Positions 36,071 through 46,696 of a DNA stretch of 64,000 bases are shown here, one piece after another. The DNA is from a bacterium (GTDB taxonomy: Bacteria > Zhuqueibacterota > Zhuqueibacteria > Residuimicrobiales > Krinioviventaceae). The stretch lies in NCBI GenBank assembly GCA_029561455.1, contig JAKQIY010000057.1, positions 1 through 64,000 of the forward strand. Direction: 5' to 3'. The notes beneath the pieces are model-generated. The model did no database searches and was not told the origin of the DNA. It worked only from the letters and a program-made list of their open reading frames with translations. Position 1 is the stretch's first letter. Every line of letters begins with the position of its first letter. A program made the translations under genes and the position numbers.

Positions 36071-36107
36071 AAAAAAGGACGGTTCCAGTAAGAGCCGTCC
36101 CTTTTTT
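36071..36107. terminator. Bidirectional rho-independent terminator
   Basis: GGACGG (36077-36082) pairs with CCGTCC (36095-36100) across a 12-base loop, flanked by a run of A on the left and of T on the right, so it works for transcripts from either side: the convergent unknown gene ending at 35986 and hppA, whose stop is at 36124. Confidence 0.85.
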
Positions 36108-36123
36108 ATTAAAGCATAACTTT

Positions 36124-38331
36124 TTATTTAAACAGTGAGAAAGAAACCGTCAGACCGGCCATAACGATAGATACCATGCTCATCAGTTTAATGAGAATGT
36201 TCAGGCTCGGGCCGGAGGTATCTTTAAATGGATCGCCAACGGTATCGCCGATAACCGCAGCTTTGTGAGCCGGGGAACCTTTACCGCCATAAGCGCCGCC
36301 TTCGATGTGCTTTTTAGCATTATCCCAGGCACCGCCGGAATTGGCCATAAACACAGCCAGTACAAATCCTGCGCCAAGGCCGCCAACCAGCAATCCCAAT
36401 ACGCCGGCTACTCCCAGTAAAACACCGGTCAACACCGGGGCAATAATAGCCAGGAAGGACGGGATCATCATTTCCGATTGCGCGCCTTTGGTAGAAATAG
36501 CTACACAACTGGCGTAATCCGGTTCGGCTTCGCCGCTCATAATGCCTTTGATTTCGCGGAACTGGCGACGTACTTCATCAACCATTTTCGCGGCGGCGCG
36601 ACCGACAGCCGTCATGGTCAAACCGCAAAATAAAAAGGCCATCATCGAACCGATGAATACACCCATAAGTACGCGCGGGTTCATCAGGTGAACACTGTAA
36701 TATTCCATAAAATGTTGCAGGGTGGCTTCGGCAGTATTGACGGTGCCGCCGGCAACTTCCATAGTGGTTTGGCCAATGCGGATCAAACCTATCTTTAATT
36801 CCTCAATATAAGAAGCCAGTAAAGCCAGGGCGGTTAACGCTGCAGAACCAATAGCAAAGCCCTTGCCGGTAGCGGCTGTGGTATTGCCAAGAGAATCCAG
36901 GGCGTCGGTGCGTTTGCGGACTTCGGGTCCCAAGCCGCTCATTTCCGCATTACCACCGGCATTATCGGCAATTGGACCGTATGCATCGGTGGCCAGGGTA
37001 ATACCCAGGGTGGAAAGCATACCGACAGCAGCTATACCGATACCGTACAAACCCATGGACAGATTGGTTACATCCCAACTGGCAGCGGTCAGGAATGCCA
37101 GCATGGTACCAATAACTATAGTGATAACTGGAATTGCGGTAGAAAGCATACCGGTACCCAAACCGGCAATGACAACAGTGGCCGGACCGGTTTGTGCATT
37201 AGCGGCAATATTTTTGGTTGGAGAATAGGCGTCGGAGGTATAATATTCGGTAGTTTTACCGATAATGATACCGGTGATCAAACCGATTACAATAGAAGCC
37301 CAGATATTCCACACCAGCGGATTGCCGTAAGCATCCTGCAGGTTCAACAGTTTTAAAACGACCCATGAGAGAACTACAATCAAAGCGGAACTAAGATTTA
37401 CGCCGACACTAAGAGCGCCAAGCAAGTTTTTCTGCGAAGCATTTTCTTTAGTTCTGACCGCAAAAATACCGATGATCGAAAGTAAAGTACCGATTGCGGC
37501 AATCAGCATCGGAGCCAAAACACCACGGAGTTGCATGTCCGGGCCCAAACTTAAAAACGCGGCGGCGCCCAGAGCGGCAGTCGCCAGGATGGAACCGGCG
37601 TAGGATTCGTAAAGATCCGCGCCCATACCGGCAACATCGCCAACATTATCGCCAACATTATCGGCAATGGTAGCCGGATTACGCGGATCGTCTTCCGGGA
37701 TGCCGGCTTCAACCTTGCCAACCAGGTCGGCGCCAACATCGGCAGCTTTGGTAAAAATACCGCCGCCTACGCGGGCAAACAGCGCCTGGGTGGAAGCGCC
37801 CATACCAAAAGTCAACATTGTAGTAGTAATAATTACCAGTTTATGACCAGCTTCATCCTGAATAAAATGATTCAGAATGATGAACCACAACGAAATATCC
37901 AGCAGGGCAAGACCAACCACAACCAAACCCATTACAGCGCCGCTGCGGAAGGCAACTTTTAAACCGCTGTTGAGTGATTTTTGCGCGGCATTAGCAGTGC
38001 GGGCGCTGGCATAAGTTGCCGTTTTCATGCCAAAGAAACCGGCTAAACCGGAAAAGAAACCGCCGGTTAAAAATGCAAACGGCACCCAGCCATTTTGCAG
38101 TTTGAAATAGGCCATTACAGAGAAAATTGCAGTAAGAACGATGAATACAATAGTGACAACTTTATATTGTTGTTTTAAATAAGCCATTGCGCCCTTGCGG
38201 ACATGACTGGCAATTTTTGCCATTCTTTCCGTGCCCTCGCTCTCCTTCAGCATGGTTTTATAAAAATAAAACGCAAAAGCCAAAGCGAGGACAGAAGCTA
38301 CAGGAACAATCCAAAACAGAAGGTTAGACAT
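36124..38331 (-). CDS. hppA: Membrane-bound inorganic pyrophosphatase (K+-dependent type)
   Basis: Hydrolyses pyrophosphate and uses the energy to pump H+ or Na+ across the membrane. The 735-residue length and about 16 helices are normal. The substrate site is intact: [36 protein letters not shown], and the later [11 protein letters not shown] and [14 protein letters not shown]. The segment [18 protein letters not shown] has Ala and Gly at the two positions that hold Lys and Thr in K+-independent enzymes, so it should need K+. Whether it pumps Na+ or H+ I cannot decide. AGGAG precedes the ATG. Convergent with the gene at 35429, with a shared terminator. Confidence 0.96.
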   Translation of the reverse strand: MSNLLFWIVPVASVLALAFAFYFYKTMLKESEGTERMAKIASHVRKGAMAYLKQQYKVVTIVFIVLTAIFSVMAYFKLQNGWVPFAFLTGGFFSGLAGFFGMKTATYASARTANAAQKSLNSGLKVAFRSGAVMGLVVVGLALLDISLWFIILNHFIQDEAGHKLVIITTTMLTFGMGASTQALFARVGGGIFTKAADVGADLVGKVEAGIPEDDPRNPATIADNVGDNVGDVAGMGADLYESYAGSILATAALGAAAFLSLGPDMQLRGVLAPMLIAAIGTLLSIIGIFAVRTKENASQKNLLGALSVGVNLSSALIVVLSWVVLKLLNLQDAYGNPLVWNIWASIVIGLITGIIIGKTTEYYTSDAYSPTKNIAANAQTGPATVVIAGLGTGMLSTAIPVITIVIGTMLAFLTAASWDVTNLSMGLYGIGIAAVGMLSTLGITLATDAYGPIADNAGGNAEMSGLGPEVRKRTDALDSLGNTTAATGKGFAIGSAALTALALLASYIEELKIGLIRIGQTTMEVAGGTVNTAEATLQHFMEYYSVHLMNPRVLMGVFIGSMMAFLFCGLTMTAVGRAAAKMVDEVRRQFREIKGIMSGEAEPDYASCVAISTKGAQSEMMIPSFLAIIAPVLTGVLLGVAGVLGLLVGGLGAGFVLAVFMANSGGAWDNAKKHIEGGAYGGKGSPAHKAAVIGDTVGDPFKDTSGPSLNILIKLMSMVSIVMAGLTVSFSLFK

Positions 38332-38400
38332 CTTCTCTCCTTTTCAAACGTTACAGAATAATTAGTTATTAAATTGCTACCAGTTAATTGTATATTTTAA

Positions 38401-39174
38401 TTAAAAGCCGGTTGTTAATGCCGACCGCCACCAGTCATGGAATTTTTCTTCCATTTCTTTTTCGGTCGGGAATGGATAAAAACAGAAATCTTTATTATCT
38501 CCGGCAAAGAATCCGTTTTTTATGGTTCGATATAAAATATCCTGATTTATATAGCGGATTACCGTTTTGGTGTTCTTGTCCGGCGCTTGTTTTAAACTGC
38601 TCAAACAATCGCGTAAATGGTTGATCTTGGCATAAGGTAAATTATCGGCTGAAGCGGAAACCGGATCCTGAGCCAATTTATCAAGTATCAATTCCGCAAA
38701 AACCAGACGCGGTACGGATACTGATTTCTTTCTGTTTGTCACCAGTCGGCAAAATTCCAGTGGATCAAGATTGCTGACAATTTGCGGCGTCACCGGGCAT
38801 AATTCCTGGTATAAATGCAGCTCGTGGTTTCCGGGTTGGTTATAATTTTTCTTTTGTAATTGCAAAACCCGGCCATCATCGGTTACCAGGTACAGATCCC
38901 GCAAAGCATCAATGGGAATATGTTCCAGCACCCGGTAGATGGATAAATATACAGATCTTTTGGGTTGACCATCGGGATGAGGTATACACCGTTCATCTAC
39001 CTGGGCAACCGGCAAATCTTTACTTTTAAAATCCCGGCTTACTTCAAAGAACATGGCTTCGCCGCGAGTCCGTTTTTTTGTACCTGTTGCCAGGTAATTG
39101 CCAAATTCGGCAGGCGGTAACATCGAAGCGATCAGGGACTCGGGAATGAGTGATAAATACAGGTACGATTTCAT
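38401..39174 (-). CDS. Conserved hypothetical protein of unknown function
   Basis: A 257-residue soluble protein starting MKSYLYLSLIPESLIASMLP followed by PAEFGNYLATGTKKRTRGEAM. No signal peptide, no membrane helix and no motif that I recognise. The central part, SVYLSIYRVLEHIPIDALRD and LYLVTDDGRVLQLQ, looks like a beta-sheet domain, and the rest is mixed. I have a dim memory of proteins with the same N-terminus in other environmental bacteria, but no function. AGGAGTCAGCC precedes the ATG. It lies in front of hppA in the same direction with a 69-bp gap, possibly cotranscribed. Confidence 0.65.
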   Translation of the reverse strand: MKSYLYLSLIPESLIASMLPPAEFGNYLATGTKKRTRGEAMFFEVSRDFKSKDLPVAQVDERCIPHPDGQPKRSVYLSIYRVLEHIPIDALRDLYLVTDDGRVLQLQKKNYNQPGNHELHLYQELCPVTPQIVSNLDPLEFCRLVTNRKKSVSVPRLVFAELILDKLAQDPVSASADNLPYAKINHLRDCLSSLKQAPDKNTKTVIRYINQDILYRTIKNGFFAGDNKDFCFYPFPTEKEMEEKFHDWWRSALTTGF

Positions 39175-39544
39175 GGCTGACTCCTTTAAATTAATTGACA
39201 GATAAAGAAGTAACAGTATTTAATTAATGCTCCGGTTCTGAATGAGACATCAATTCATCGAAATCGACCACATCCGCCAGCATTCTCGATTTGCTGAAAA
39301 ATTAAGTTGATAATATAACGATAACTCAAATAAAAGTCAATATATAACTCTGTTAAATCAATAATGTAACAGTAAAAAATTGTATAAAATTCATAAAATC
39401 TGAGGCATTATATTTTTTTTGCCAATCTCACTTATTAGTAACAAAAGTAAATATACTCTTTATTAACATGTCAGGGAAAAAAGTATAAACGGGATGAGAA
39501 TTTTAAGAAACAAACCGAAACCACAAAATTAACATTTCCCTGGT
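39175..39544. other. AT-rich gene-free spacer
   Basis: No coding frame with a ribosome binding site is visible. It should contain the promoter of the gene at 38401-39174 and perhaps the end of the permease transcript. No hairpin with a T-run was found. Confidence 0.45.
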
Positions 39545-40957
39545 TCATTTCCTCAGGTTAAATTTTGTAGTGAAAAATACGACAAGTGGTTTACGGTAAT
39601 AATAAATCAACCCGGTTGAGGTTAAGGCAATGCCAAGCAATGAAGGCAGAAACGCGCTGATCAATGTGACGATCATAAACAGCAAATGAACCAGGATGAC
39701 AAAAATTAAAGTATATGGGTACCCCCACACTTTAAATGGCCGTTTTTGCAATGGATATTTTTTTCGCAATACCCACACAGATGTAAATGTCAATATGTTA
39801 AATACCGAAGATGTAAAAGAAAAATAATCAATAATCGTTTCATAAGTATGTTCGGCAAACCCGGCTCCCAGCAGTAGCACGCTTGCCCAAGCCCCCTGCG
39901 CCAGCAGCGCTGCGTTTGGGGTTTTATAATCGGGGTGAATTCCGGAAAGCGTTTTGATAAATAACCCGTCACGCGACATGGCATACCAGGTGCGCGCCTT
40001 GCAGAGTATTTGCGTGGAAATGTTGCCAAAAGTATTCAGCATAACCGCCAGGGCAATAAAAATACCGCCGCTTATCCCCAGGGCTGCCTGCATGGCTGCG
40101 GTTGCTACCCAGCGCGATTCCTGTATGGCGCGCACCGGCAGTTGATACAAATACGCCGTATTCACCGCCAGGTATAAAAACAGCACCCCGGCAATACCGA
40201 ACAAGATCGAACGGGCCAGGTTCTTTTGCGGATTGCGGACCTCCTCGGCCACATAAGTAGCGCCCTCCCAGCCGCTGTAGGCAAAAAATCCATATCGCAT
40301 GGCAGCGCCGAACGCAACAATGGCAGACCAGTTGAACTCTTGCGGCCAAATATCTGTCGTAAAATGCGACCAATTACCGCCACGGGAAAAACATATAAAA
40401 ATGACTGCCCCAAGGGCAACAACTTTTAACAGGCTGAAAATATTCTGCACAATACCGCTTAGATGCACACCAAAGCAATTGACTAACGTTAACAGCCATA
40501 TCGCCAGCAAAGCCAGCCCCAGTTCGGCCAGATGCGGAAAAGACCGGCCGGTAATAATAGTATAAAATGAATTGCTATATTCGGCAAAAACCAGAGCGAC
40601 TGCGGCAATTGCCCCGGTCTCGGAAACAAAAAACATGGCCCAGCCGCGTAAAAACGTCCACACCGGCGGGTATGCCGCTTTAAGGTAGACGTACGGCCCA
40701 CCGGATTGCGGTAACATGGAAACCAGTTCAGCGTAACAAATGGCGCTCAGCAAGGTGATCAGGCCGCCAAACAACCAAACGCCATAAAACATACTCACCG
40801 AACCAACCAGCAGCATTATCGGCGCGGGAGTACGAAAAATGCCTGAACCGATGATCCTGCCAATAACAATGGACAATGTTTCCGTTAAACCCAGCCTACG
40901 CTCCAGTTCGCCTGTTCCGGTTGTTATGCTGTTGAGCGGCTCAGTATTCAATGTCAC
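39545..40957 (-). CDS. APC-family amino acid permease
   Basis: A 470-residue transporter with twelve hydrophobic helices. The start of helix 1, IVIGRIIGSGIFRTPAPIML, contains the substrate motif GSGIF, and YAELVSMLPQSGGPYVYLKAAY on helices 2-3 is the APC hallmark. FFAYSGWEGATYVAEEVRNPQKN marks helix 6. It resembles L-type and LAT-like exchangers; substrate unknown. The start is GTG with GGGAG 6 bases upstream. It stands between a gene-free spacer and uxaC, in the same direction, with a 58-bp gap to the latter, so both may be cotranscribed. Confidence 0.92.
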   Translation of the reverse strand: MTLNTEPLNSITTGTGELERRLGLTETLSIVIGRIIGSGIFRTPAPIMLLVGSVSMFYGVWLFGGLITLLSAICYAELVSMLPQSGGPYVYLKAAYPPVWTFLRGWAMFFVSETGAIAAVALVFAEYSNSFYTIITGRSFPHLAELGLALLAIWLLTLVNCFGVHLSGIVQNIFSLLKVVALGAVIFICFSRGGNWSHFTTDIWPQEFNWSAIVAFGAAMRYGFFAYSGWEGATYVAEEVRNPQKNLARSILFGIAGVLFLYLAVNTAYLYQLPVRAIQESRWVATAAMQAALGISGGIFIALAVMLNTFGNISTQILCKARTWYAMSRDGLFIKTLSGIHPDYKTPNAALLAQGAWASVLLLGAGFAEHTYETIIDYFSFTSSVFNILTFTSVWVLRKKYPLQKRPFKVWGYPYTLIFVILVHLLFMIVTLISAFLPSLLGIALTSTGLIYYYRKPLVVFFTTKFNLRK

Positions 40958-41015
40958 AAGGCGCTCCCTGGGGAAAAATAAAAAAAGACCGGATCAGTTA
41001 TCAAGAAATACTTTC

Positions 41016-42437
41016 CTAAAATTTGTAATTCTTTTTAGCCAGGTTATAAGCAAGATCGACGATCACTTCCTCCGCCTCATCCAGGTCGAGAATGTGTTCA
41101 GCAACCAGGCCGGCCAGGAACCGGCAATCGATGCGACGCGCCACTTCATGGCGGGCCGGGATGGATGGAAACGCCCGTGTATCATCAATAAAACCGACGG
41201 TGTTGTAAAATCCTGCGCTTTCTGTGGTCATTTCCCGGAAGCGCAGCATTCCTTCGCGGCTGTCGTTAAACCACCAGGCAGGTCCCAGCTTCATGGCCGG
41301 GTAATGCCCCGCCAGCGGCGCCAGTTCACGTGAATAGGTAGTTTCATCCAGGGTGAATACAATCAGGTTGAGGCGGGGATCGTTACCAAATTTGTTCAAC
41401 AAGGGTTTCAAATTGCGTACAAAATCGGTGGCAACCGGTATATCACAGCCTTTATCAAGGCCGAATTTATGTAATACCACATCATTATGATTGCGGAAAA
41501 CTCCGGGATGGATTTGCATGGTCAAACCGTCCTCGATGCTCATCTCCGCCATGACCATCAGGATATGGCCGGTGAACAACGCGGCGTCATCGGCTGTGGC
41601 ATGACCCTTGATGGCTTTTTCAAACAGTTGTGACGCCTCCCTTTCACTCATTTCTATGGTGAATGGTGAGAACACGCCATGGTCGGTCGAAGTTGCGCCC
41701 ATTTCCTTAAAAGCCAATCGCCGGTCGCGCAGCGCCTGAATAAATCCATAATAATTAGAGCAATCGATGCCGCTAACATGGGATAGTGTATCAATATTTT
41801 GCCGCCAGGTGCGGAAATTGAAATCGGTTACATTATCCGGCCGAAAAGCAGGTACAACTCGTCCTTTCCAGCCGCTCTGACGGATTTTTTTATGGTGCTC
41901 CAGGGTGTCGATCGGTGAATCGGTAGTGCTCAACACTTCAATATTAAATCTTTCAAACATGGCGCGGGGCAGGTTTTCCGGTTTTTGCAAAGCGGCGGCA
42001 ATTTCATCATAAATTTCCCTGGCAGAAGCGCCGGTTAACCGTTTATTAATGCCGAAAACCTGGGATAATTCTCTTTTTAGCCAGAGACCGGTAGGGGTGC
42101 CCCGGAACAGATAAAAATTATCGGCTACAATTTGCCATATTTTAAGGCGATCCGACTCAGTACTGCCGCCATCAGCGCGGGGGACGCCGAGCGATTCCAT
42201 GGGAATACCCTGGGAATAAAGCATCCGGAACAAATAATGATCGGGAATGATCAGTAATTCGGTTGGGTCGGGAAAAGGACGATTTTCCGCAAACAAACGG
42301 GGATCAACGTGCCCATGCGGACAGACCAGGGGCAAATGTGCTACCAGGGCAAATAATTTTTTGGCAATTTCACGTTGCCGGGGTTCAGGACTAAATAGAA
42401 AATCGTCAGATATATTTATATTCTTTGTATCACTCAT
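41016..42437 (-). CDS. uxaC: Glucuronate isomerase
   Basis: Converts D-glucuronate to D-fructuronate, or D-galacturonate to D-tagaturonate, at the start of hexuronate breakdown. The 473-residue length is right for the family. Visible signature segments are LVCPHGHVDPRLFAENRPF (metal-binding His), DHYLFRMLYSQGI, IEVLSTTDSPIDTLEHH, FSPFTIEM, and DEAEEVIVDLAYNLAKKNY at the end. AAGGAG stands before the ATG. No other uronate genes (uxaA, uxaB, kdgK) are nearby, so the pathway is completed elsewhere. Confidence 0.95.
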   Translation of the reverse strand: MSDTKNINISDDFLFSPEPRQREIAKKLFALVAHLPLVCPHGHVDPRLFAENRPFPDPTELLIIPDHYLFRMLYSQGIPMESLGVPRADGGSTESDRLKIWQIVADNFYLFRGTPTGLWLKRELSQVFGINKRLTGASAREIYDEIAAALQKPENLPRAMFERFNIEVLSTTDSPIDTLEHHKKIRQSGWKGRVVPAFRPDNVTDFNFRTWRQNIDTLSHVSGIDCSNYYGFIQALRDRRLAFKEMGATSTDHGVFSPFTIEMSEREASQLFEKAIKGHATADDAALFTGHILMVMAEMSIEDGLTMQIHPGVFRNHNDVVLHKFGLDKGCDIPVATDFVRNLKPLLNKFGNDPRLNLIVFTLDETTYSRELAPLAGHYPAMKLGPAWWFNDSREGMLRFREMTTESAGFYNTVGFIDDTRAFPSIPARHEVARRIDCRFLAGLVAEHILDLDEAEEVIVDLAYNLAKKNYKF

Positions 42438-42479
42438 AACAACTCCTTATACTCGATATAAAAATAACTGCAGGAAATA

Positions 42480-43457
42480 TTACTTGACCTTGCGCCGGAT
42501 TTTACCGGTAACCACTTCAACGGAACGCTGCCGGTACAATTCAAGTTGGGAAGCATAAAAGCTAAAACGTAAACCAATTTTTATAAAAATGAACAGCTGT
42601 TGTAACAAAATAACCGTCAATAAAATAAATAAAGATGAAGCATTTACAACATCCAGTAAAAAACCAAAGCACAGCACAAGACATAAACCGATGACGGATA
42701 ATAATAAATACAGGCCAAAAGTTTTAAAAAGATGCCGCACAACAAATTTTACGGCCAGCCAAATGCAGAGCCAGGAAGAATTTTTGTTTTCGAGCACAAG
42801 AATGATCTTGGCATAATCGAAAACGATCTTGATAAAGAAGATTATAAAAATTAGCAGCAGATAAGCTAAAATATAAACCGGCCAGGCGTTACCTGCGGTT
42901 CCGCCGGCGCTCTGGTCGGCTAAATTCAGTATCAATGGATGTAAAGTCTTATAAAAAACAAAAACCACCAGCAGCATGGTCAACGCCAGGGCAAAAAAAT
43001 GATGAAAGTAAAAGCCGGATAAAGAAAAGAACCGGCTGACGGAAAAGGTACGCTTTTCATCGGCATATAGACCGATTACGCCGCCATTGAAAAAGGCGCT
43101 GATAAACACCATTGCAAGTCCCCAGAAAAATATTACAGTTCCAAAGCCGGTAAATTTACCGGTCAGGAACAATTCAAAATTATCAAATAACAGTGCAAAA
43201 CCGCTGCTCAAAGCCGGTCGTATGGTCTTTTCCAGGCCCTCGGCTTTAAAATTAAAACTGCTCCACCATTCATAATCGAAATTTTGTTCCATAACATCGC
43301 GGACACCACGGTCGGATAGATTGTCCTTGAGAGTGGAATAAACGGGAATGGCAATCAGTATTGCCAAAAGAATATTGACCAGGTAAACAATCAGCGCCAT
43401 TTTATAATTCGTAATGACGAGGGTAATGCCGTTGCTAATCGCTTTAAAGATGTTCAT
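42480..43457 (-). CDS. Polytopic membrane protein of unknown function
   Basis: A 325-residue protein with about six hydrophobic helices (starting YKMALIVYLVNILLAILIAI), one ~75-residue soluble loop after the first helix, and a basic C-terminal tail (RRKVK). The layout resembles the DUF4013-type or GDPD-membrane-domain proteins, but no clear signature is present. AGGAG precedes the ATG. Its stop is 42 bp upstream of uxaC in the same direction, so it might be in one unit with it. No function is proposed. Confidence 0.6.
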   Translation of the reverse strand: MNIFKAISNGITLVITNYKMALIVYLVNILLAILIAIPVYSTLKDNLSDRGVRDVMEQNFDYEWWSSFNFKAEGLEKTIRPALSSGFALLFDNFELFLTGKFTGFGTVIFFWGLAMVFISAFFNGGVIGLYADEKRTFSVSRFFSLSGFYFHHFFALALTMLLVVFVFYKTLHPLILNLADQSAGGTAGNAWPVYILAYLLLIFIIFFIKIVFDYAKIILVLENKNSSWLCIWLAVKFVVRHLFKTFGLYLLLSVIGLCLVLCFGFLLDVVNASSLFILLTVILLQQLFIFIKIGLRFSFYASQLELYRQRSVEVVTGKIRRKVK

Positions 43458-43549
43458 TTTACCAACTCCTGTTCAAATCCGGTCCAGTATCAGACTGCCA
43501 ATCCTGTTAACGCCGGGGAAATGCAGACTGACATAGCATTAGGTAAATT

Positions 43550-43957
43550 TTATCGCAAACCCTTTTCGTTAAAAAGGCGTGAATACTTTTTATCTACAAC
43601 CATGATGTGGTTTTTCAACCAATCACTTAAGAATTGCAATACATTAAAAGTTAAAGTAAAACTGTCTTTATCAAATTCTTGTTTAAATTTATTCACTTTA
43701 TTGACAAAATCGGTATGTTCGCGCTTGTGGCTGCCGGCTTCAAGATAACCAAACTTGACAAAATATTTTTCTTCAGTTTGAAAATGTATTCCGGCATATT
43801 CTATCATCCCGTTGATAATTTTGCCCATAGCTTCGGAACCTTTACCTTGCATCATCGCTTCATGAAGATCATTCAACATGCCGACCAGCTTCTTGTGTTG
43901 CAGATCAATCTCCTGCACATTAACACTCAAATTGTCATTCCAGGTTATGAGAGCCAT
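43550..43957 (-). CDS. Bacteriohemerythrin
   Basis: A 135-residue oxygen-binding protein with a non-haem di-iron site. All ligand motifs are seen: a first His in VQEIDLQHKKLVGMLN, HFQTEEKYF (His and Glu), HKREHTDF (two His), and LKNHIMVVDKKY (His and Asp) near the C-terminus. It is a single-domain, soluble protein. It may store or sense oxygen for the bd oxidase metabolism of the host, but no direct link is visible. GAGG stands upstream of the ATG. The HEAT-like gene begins 26 bp upstream in the same direction, suggesting an operon. Confidence 0.95.
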   Translation of the reverse strand: MALITWNDNLSVNVQEIDLQHKKLVGMLNDLHEAMMQGKGSEAMGKIINGMIEYAGIHFQTEEKYFVKFGYLEAGSHKREHTDFVNKVNKFKQEFDKDSFTLTFNVLQFLSDWLKNHIMVVDKKYSRLFNEKGLR

Positions 43958-43983
43958 AATATTTTTCCTCTAAAAAAGTGTTA

Positions 43984-44535
43984 CTATTTATACTCTAACA
44001 ATGCTGCATACTTTTTTTTGTACTTATCCTCGTGTTCCTGAACAATCAGTTCCCGGATAATTTTATTCAATCGCTCATCTTTATTGGTATTATAAATATT
44101 AACCAGTGACTGAATACTGTCCTGGCGCAACAGGTTATAATGGTCTTCCGTATTACATTCCCGGTAACGCTTTATGAGGTGACTGATAATAAGATCATAA
44201 AGTTGCTGATTGACAAGCGCAATTTTCCAAACATTCAGCAAGCATTGCCGCGAGGTGATAAACTTTTCATCTTTGGTATGAGAAAGCAATTGTTCCAGAA
44301 AGCGTGGTAACCGGTTCTCAACATCGCTTTTAGCCAGGTTGCAGATAACCATAAAAGCAATAGATCGCTTAAAAGAGTTTTTGTCGGTTAACAACAAGAA
44401 CATATCATCCCAAACCTCATAAATCCAATCGACTGGTTGTTCTGTAATTTTAAGAACGTTCTGCAAAGCGTCCATTCGGATTTTGTCGTCGTTGGATTTC
44501 AGGTTTTCGATATGGTTTTTAATTTGTTGATCCAT
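43984..44535 (-). CDS. HEAT-repeat-like protein
   Basis: A 183-residue all-helical protein. It has repeating helix pairs, e.g. KIRMDALQNVLKITEQPVDW and SFKRSIAFMVICNLAKSDVE, and the conserved segment HTKDEKFITSRQCLLNVWKI. Such proteins are common in clostridia and Bacteroidota and have HEAT-like folds used for protein-protein contacts; the partner is unknown. It lies directly upstream of the bacteriohemerythrin gene on the same strand. The start is ATG; the ribosome binding site is weak. Confidence 0.7.
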   Translation of the reverse strand: MDQQIKNHIENLKSNDDKIRMDALQNVLKITEQPVDWIYEVWDDMFLLLTDKNSFKRSIAFMVICNLAKSDVENRLPRFLEQLLSHTKDEKFITSRQCLLNVWKIALVNQQLYDLIISHLIKRYRECNTEDHYNLLRQDSIQSLVNIYNTNKDERLNKIIRELIVQEHEDKYKKKYAALLEYK

Positions 44536-44598
44536 ACCTGGCGCTCTTTATATTACAATAATTTGAACATTTTGACGGTAACCTGTTATTGCATAGAC

Positions 44599-46596
44599 TC
44601 AGGCAAAGAAGGCGGCCAGTTCAAGTAAATGTTGCAGCCAGAAAAGCCAGGTGGTAGCCCAACGGCGGGCTGCAAATGGCTTGGCCTCGGCATACAGGGT
44701 ATTATTAGTATAATTCACATCGAGAGCCAGTTTTCGTTCCGGGTCGATTATAACACTGAGAACGGCGGCTTTACCAGAAAAGGTATATTTCTTCCACTTG
44801 CCTTCGCCGTCCCATACTTCTTTGCTTGTTTCACCATTGGCAAAATTAATTTGCACATCGACCGGAATTACATAATCACCGGCGCGTTCAACAATCACTT
44901 TGGAATTAAAGCGCTGCGGATTCTTTTCTTTCTCTACGGGAGCAATATAATTGCCCTGCTCATCCAAACCATATAATCCGGTTTCCGGTTCGGATGTTAT
45001 TGACTTGACGGCATAATCGACAACAGCGGTACTATGCAGAGCCTGCTCAAAGAACCGGTTCATGGGTTGTGAGGCAAATTCATTGACCGTATTAATAAAG
45101 TCGGCAGTTGTGGGATGTTTAAAGGTAAACCGGTTTGCAAAAGAACTCATGATACGGCTCATCACTTCTTCGCCAAGAATATTTTCCAGGGTAAAAAGCA
45201 TTAGAGCGCCTTTGTAATATTGCTGGGCACGGTAGCTTTTATTATTTAAAAAAGCCCATGAATCATTGTCCATTACATCCCATTGCGCCCAGGGGCGATA
45301 ACTTTCCATTGCCCGGAAAGCAGTATTCATTTTAACTTTACGTAAAGTAAAAGGAACACTGAAATTTCCGTGCTCAAGGTATGTTTTACCGGATTGCAGA
45401 TCGCCATACACCGCATTCATGCAACGAATGGTCGAATAAACAACCAACGCTTCGTCGAGCCAGGCTTCTTCAAACTCATTGTTGGCCACCAGGCCATACC
45501 AGAATTGATGACCACATTCGTGAATTGCCGTCCATGCCGGCGCCCGGAGACCGGGAATGCTGTTATAATCGATTTTAACTGTAAACAAGGTGGGGTATTC
45601 CATGCTGCCAAGCCGGGAATCTCCAGGGACATCGACAACCGTCAACTGCGGGTATGGATAGGGTGTATACCAGGTTCCGAAATGTTGCAGGGCAGCCTCA
45701 GTGCCTTCAAGGTAACCACTGACGTTCTGCTCATTCTCCGGCAGGTAAAGCAGACGAATTTTTACTTCCGGCAAGTTGGCGTGCTTAAAGGTACGCGTTA
45801 TAACTTTAAAATCGGGACTGGCAGTCCAGGCAAAATCATGCACACAGGATTGCACAAAACGGCGGGTAATCTTGCCATCGCTTATAGTCGAATCCTGTAA
45901 AATTCCGGTAGCGCCGATAATATAATTTTCAGGGACTGTTATGCTTACATCGTAATCGCCAAAATCGGCAAAAAATTCGCTGTTGCGGTGGTACTGATGA
46001 CAGTTCCAGCCATTTTCCTGTAATACCCCGATTTTGGGGAACCACTGGCCGGCAAAGAAAAGATCATCCACAAACCCCGCCCTGATTCCCTTAAATGGCA
46101 GTTTGGCGGTAAAATGAATATTAAAAACCAATGCTTCTCCGGGATTAACAGGGGTTGGTAGTTCGACCCGGAATACGGTTTGGTCGTGAGGGTTCTGGTC
46201 ATCCGGTTGCACATACTTGAACGTTGGTAATATCGAAGTTTTATTGAATTTGTTAACCTGGGTTGCTTCCAGGGCATCAATTTCAAGATACCCCCAGCCA
46301 TCCTGCGGCCAATCAGGACCGAAAAAGTTTCCCCAGGCCGGTTCGGCACCGGCTTGCTGTAAAAAAGTGCTGCGGTTATTTTTAAATGCATTGAGATAAG
46401 CGTGAAAAAATATTTCTTTAACCGCGAGCGGCGAATTATTACGCCACTGGAGTTCCTGCGTCCCGGTAATTGTTTTTGCTGCGACATCCAGTTCCACATT
46501 CATCCGGTAACTGGCAATTTTTTCACATGCGGTTTCCTGGGCTAGTGTAACAGTCGTAAAAACAATTAAAATTAACAGAACTCGCTTTATCATCAT
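44599..46596 (-). CDS. M1-family zinc metallopeptidase
   Basis: An exported 665-residue peptidase with a signal peptide (VLLILIVFTTVTLAQ). The zinc site is TAIHECGHQFWYG with the downstream Glu in NNEFEEAWLDEAL, i.e. HExxH-x18-E as in M1 aminopeptidases. The exopeptidase motif GAMEN is replaced by RLGSMEYPTLF. The N-terminal half is the M1 beta-sandwich saddle (MNVELDVAAKTITGTQELQW). The C-terminus ends in a hydrophobic helix (TTWLFWLQHLLELAAFFA) that could anchor it. It probably releases amino acids from peptides in the periplasm. GGAGAAGG precedes the ATG. Confidence 0.92.
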   Translation of the reverse strand: MMIKRVLLILIVFTTVTLAQETACEKIASYRMNVELDVAAKTITGTQELQWRNNSPLAVKEIFFHAYLNAFKNNRSTFLQQAGAEPAWGNFFGPDWPQDGWGYLEIDALEATQVNKFNKTSILPTFKYVQPDDQNPHDQTVFRVELPTPVNPGEALVFNIHFTAKLPFKGIRAGFVDDLFFAGQWFPKIGVLQENGWNCHQYHRNSEFFADFGDYDVSITVPENYIIGATGILQDSTISDGKITRRFVQSCVHDFAWTASPDFKVITRTFKHANLPEVKIRLLYLPENEQNVSGYLEGTEAALQHFGTWYTPYPYPQLTVVDVPGDSRLGSMEYPTLFTVKIDYNSIPGLRAPAWTAIHECGHQFWYGLVANNEFEEAWLDEALVVYSTIRCMNAVYGDLQSGKTYLEHGNFSVPFTLRKVKMNTAFRAMESYRPWAQWDVMDNDSWAFLNNKSYRAQQYYKGALMLFTLENILGEEVMSRIMSSFANRFTFKHPTTADFINTVNEFASQPMNRFFEQALHSTAVVDYAVKSITSEPETGLYGLDEQGNYIAPVEKEKNPQRFNSKVIVERAGDYVIPVDVQINFANGETSKEVWDGEGKWKKYTFSGKAAVLSVIIDPERKLALDVNYTNNTLYAEAKPFAARRWATTWLFWLQHLLELAAFFA

Positions 46597-46696
46597 CCTT
46601 CTCCGTTCTGGTTGTGCAATTCTGAATTTTCATTGCTTTTTCCAGCAATACCAATTCGGGCTGGAAAGAATTTATACAGGGATATCCGGTAATAAT

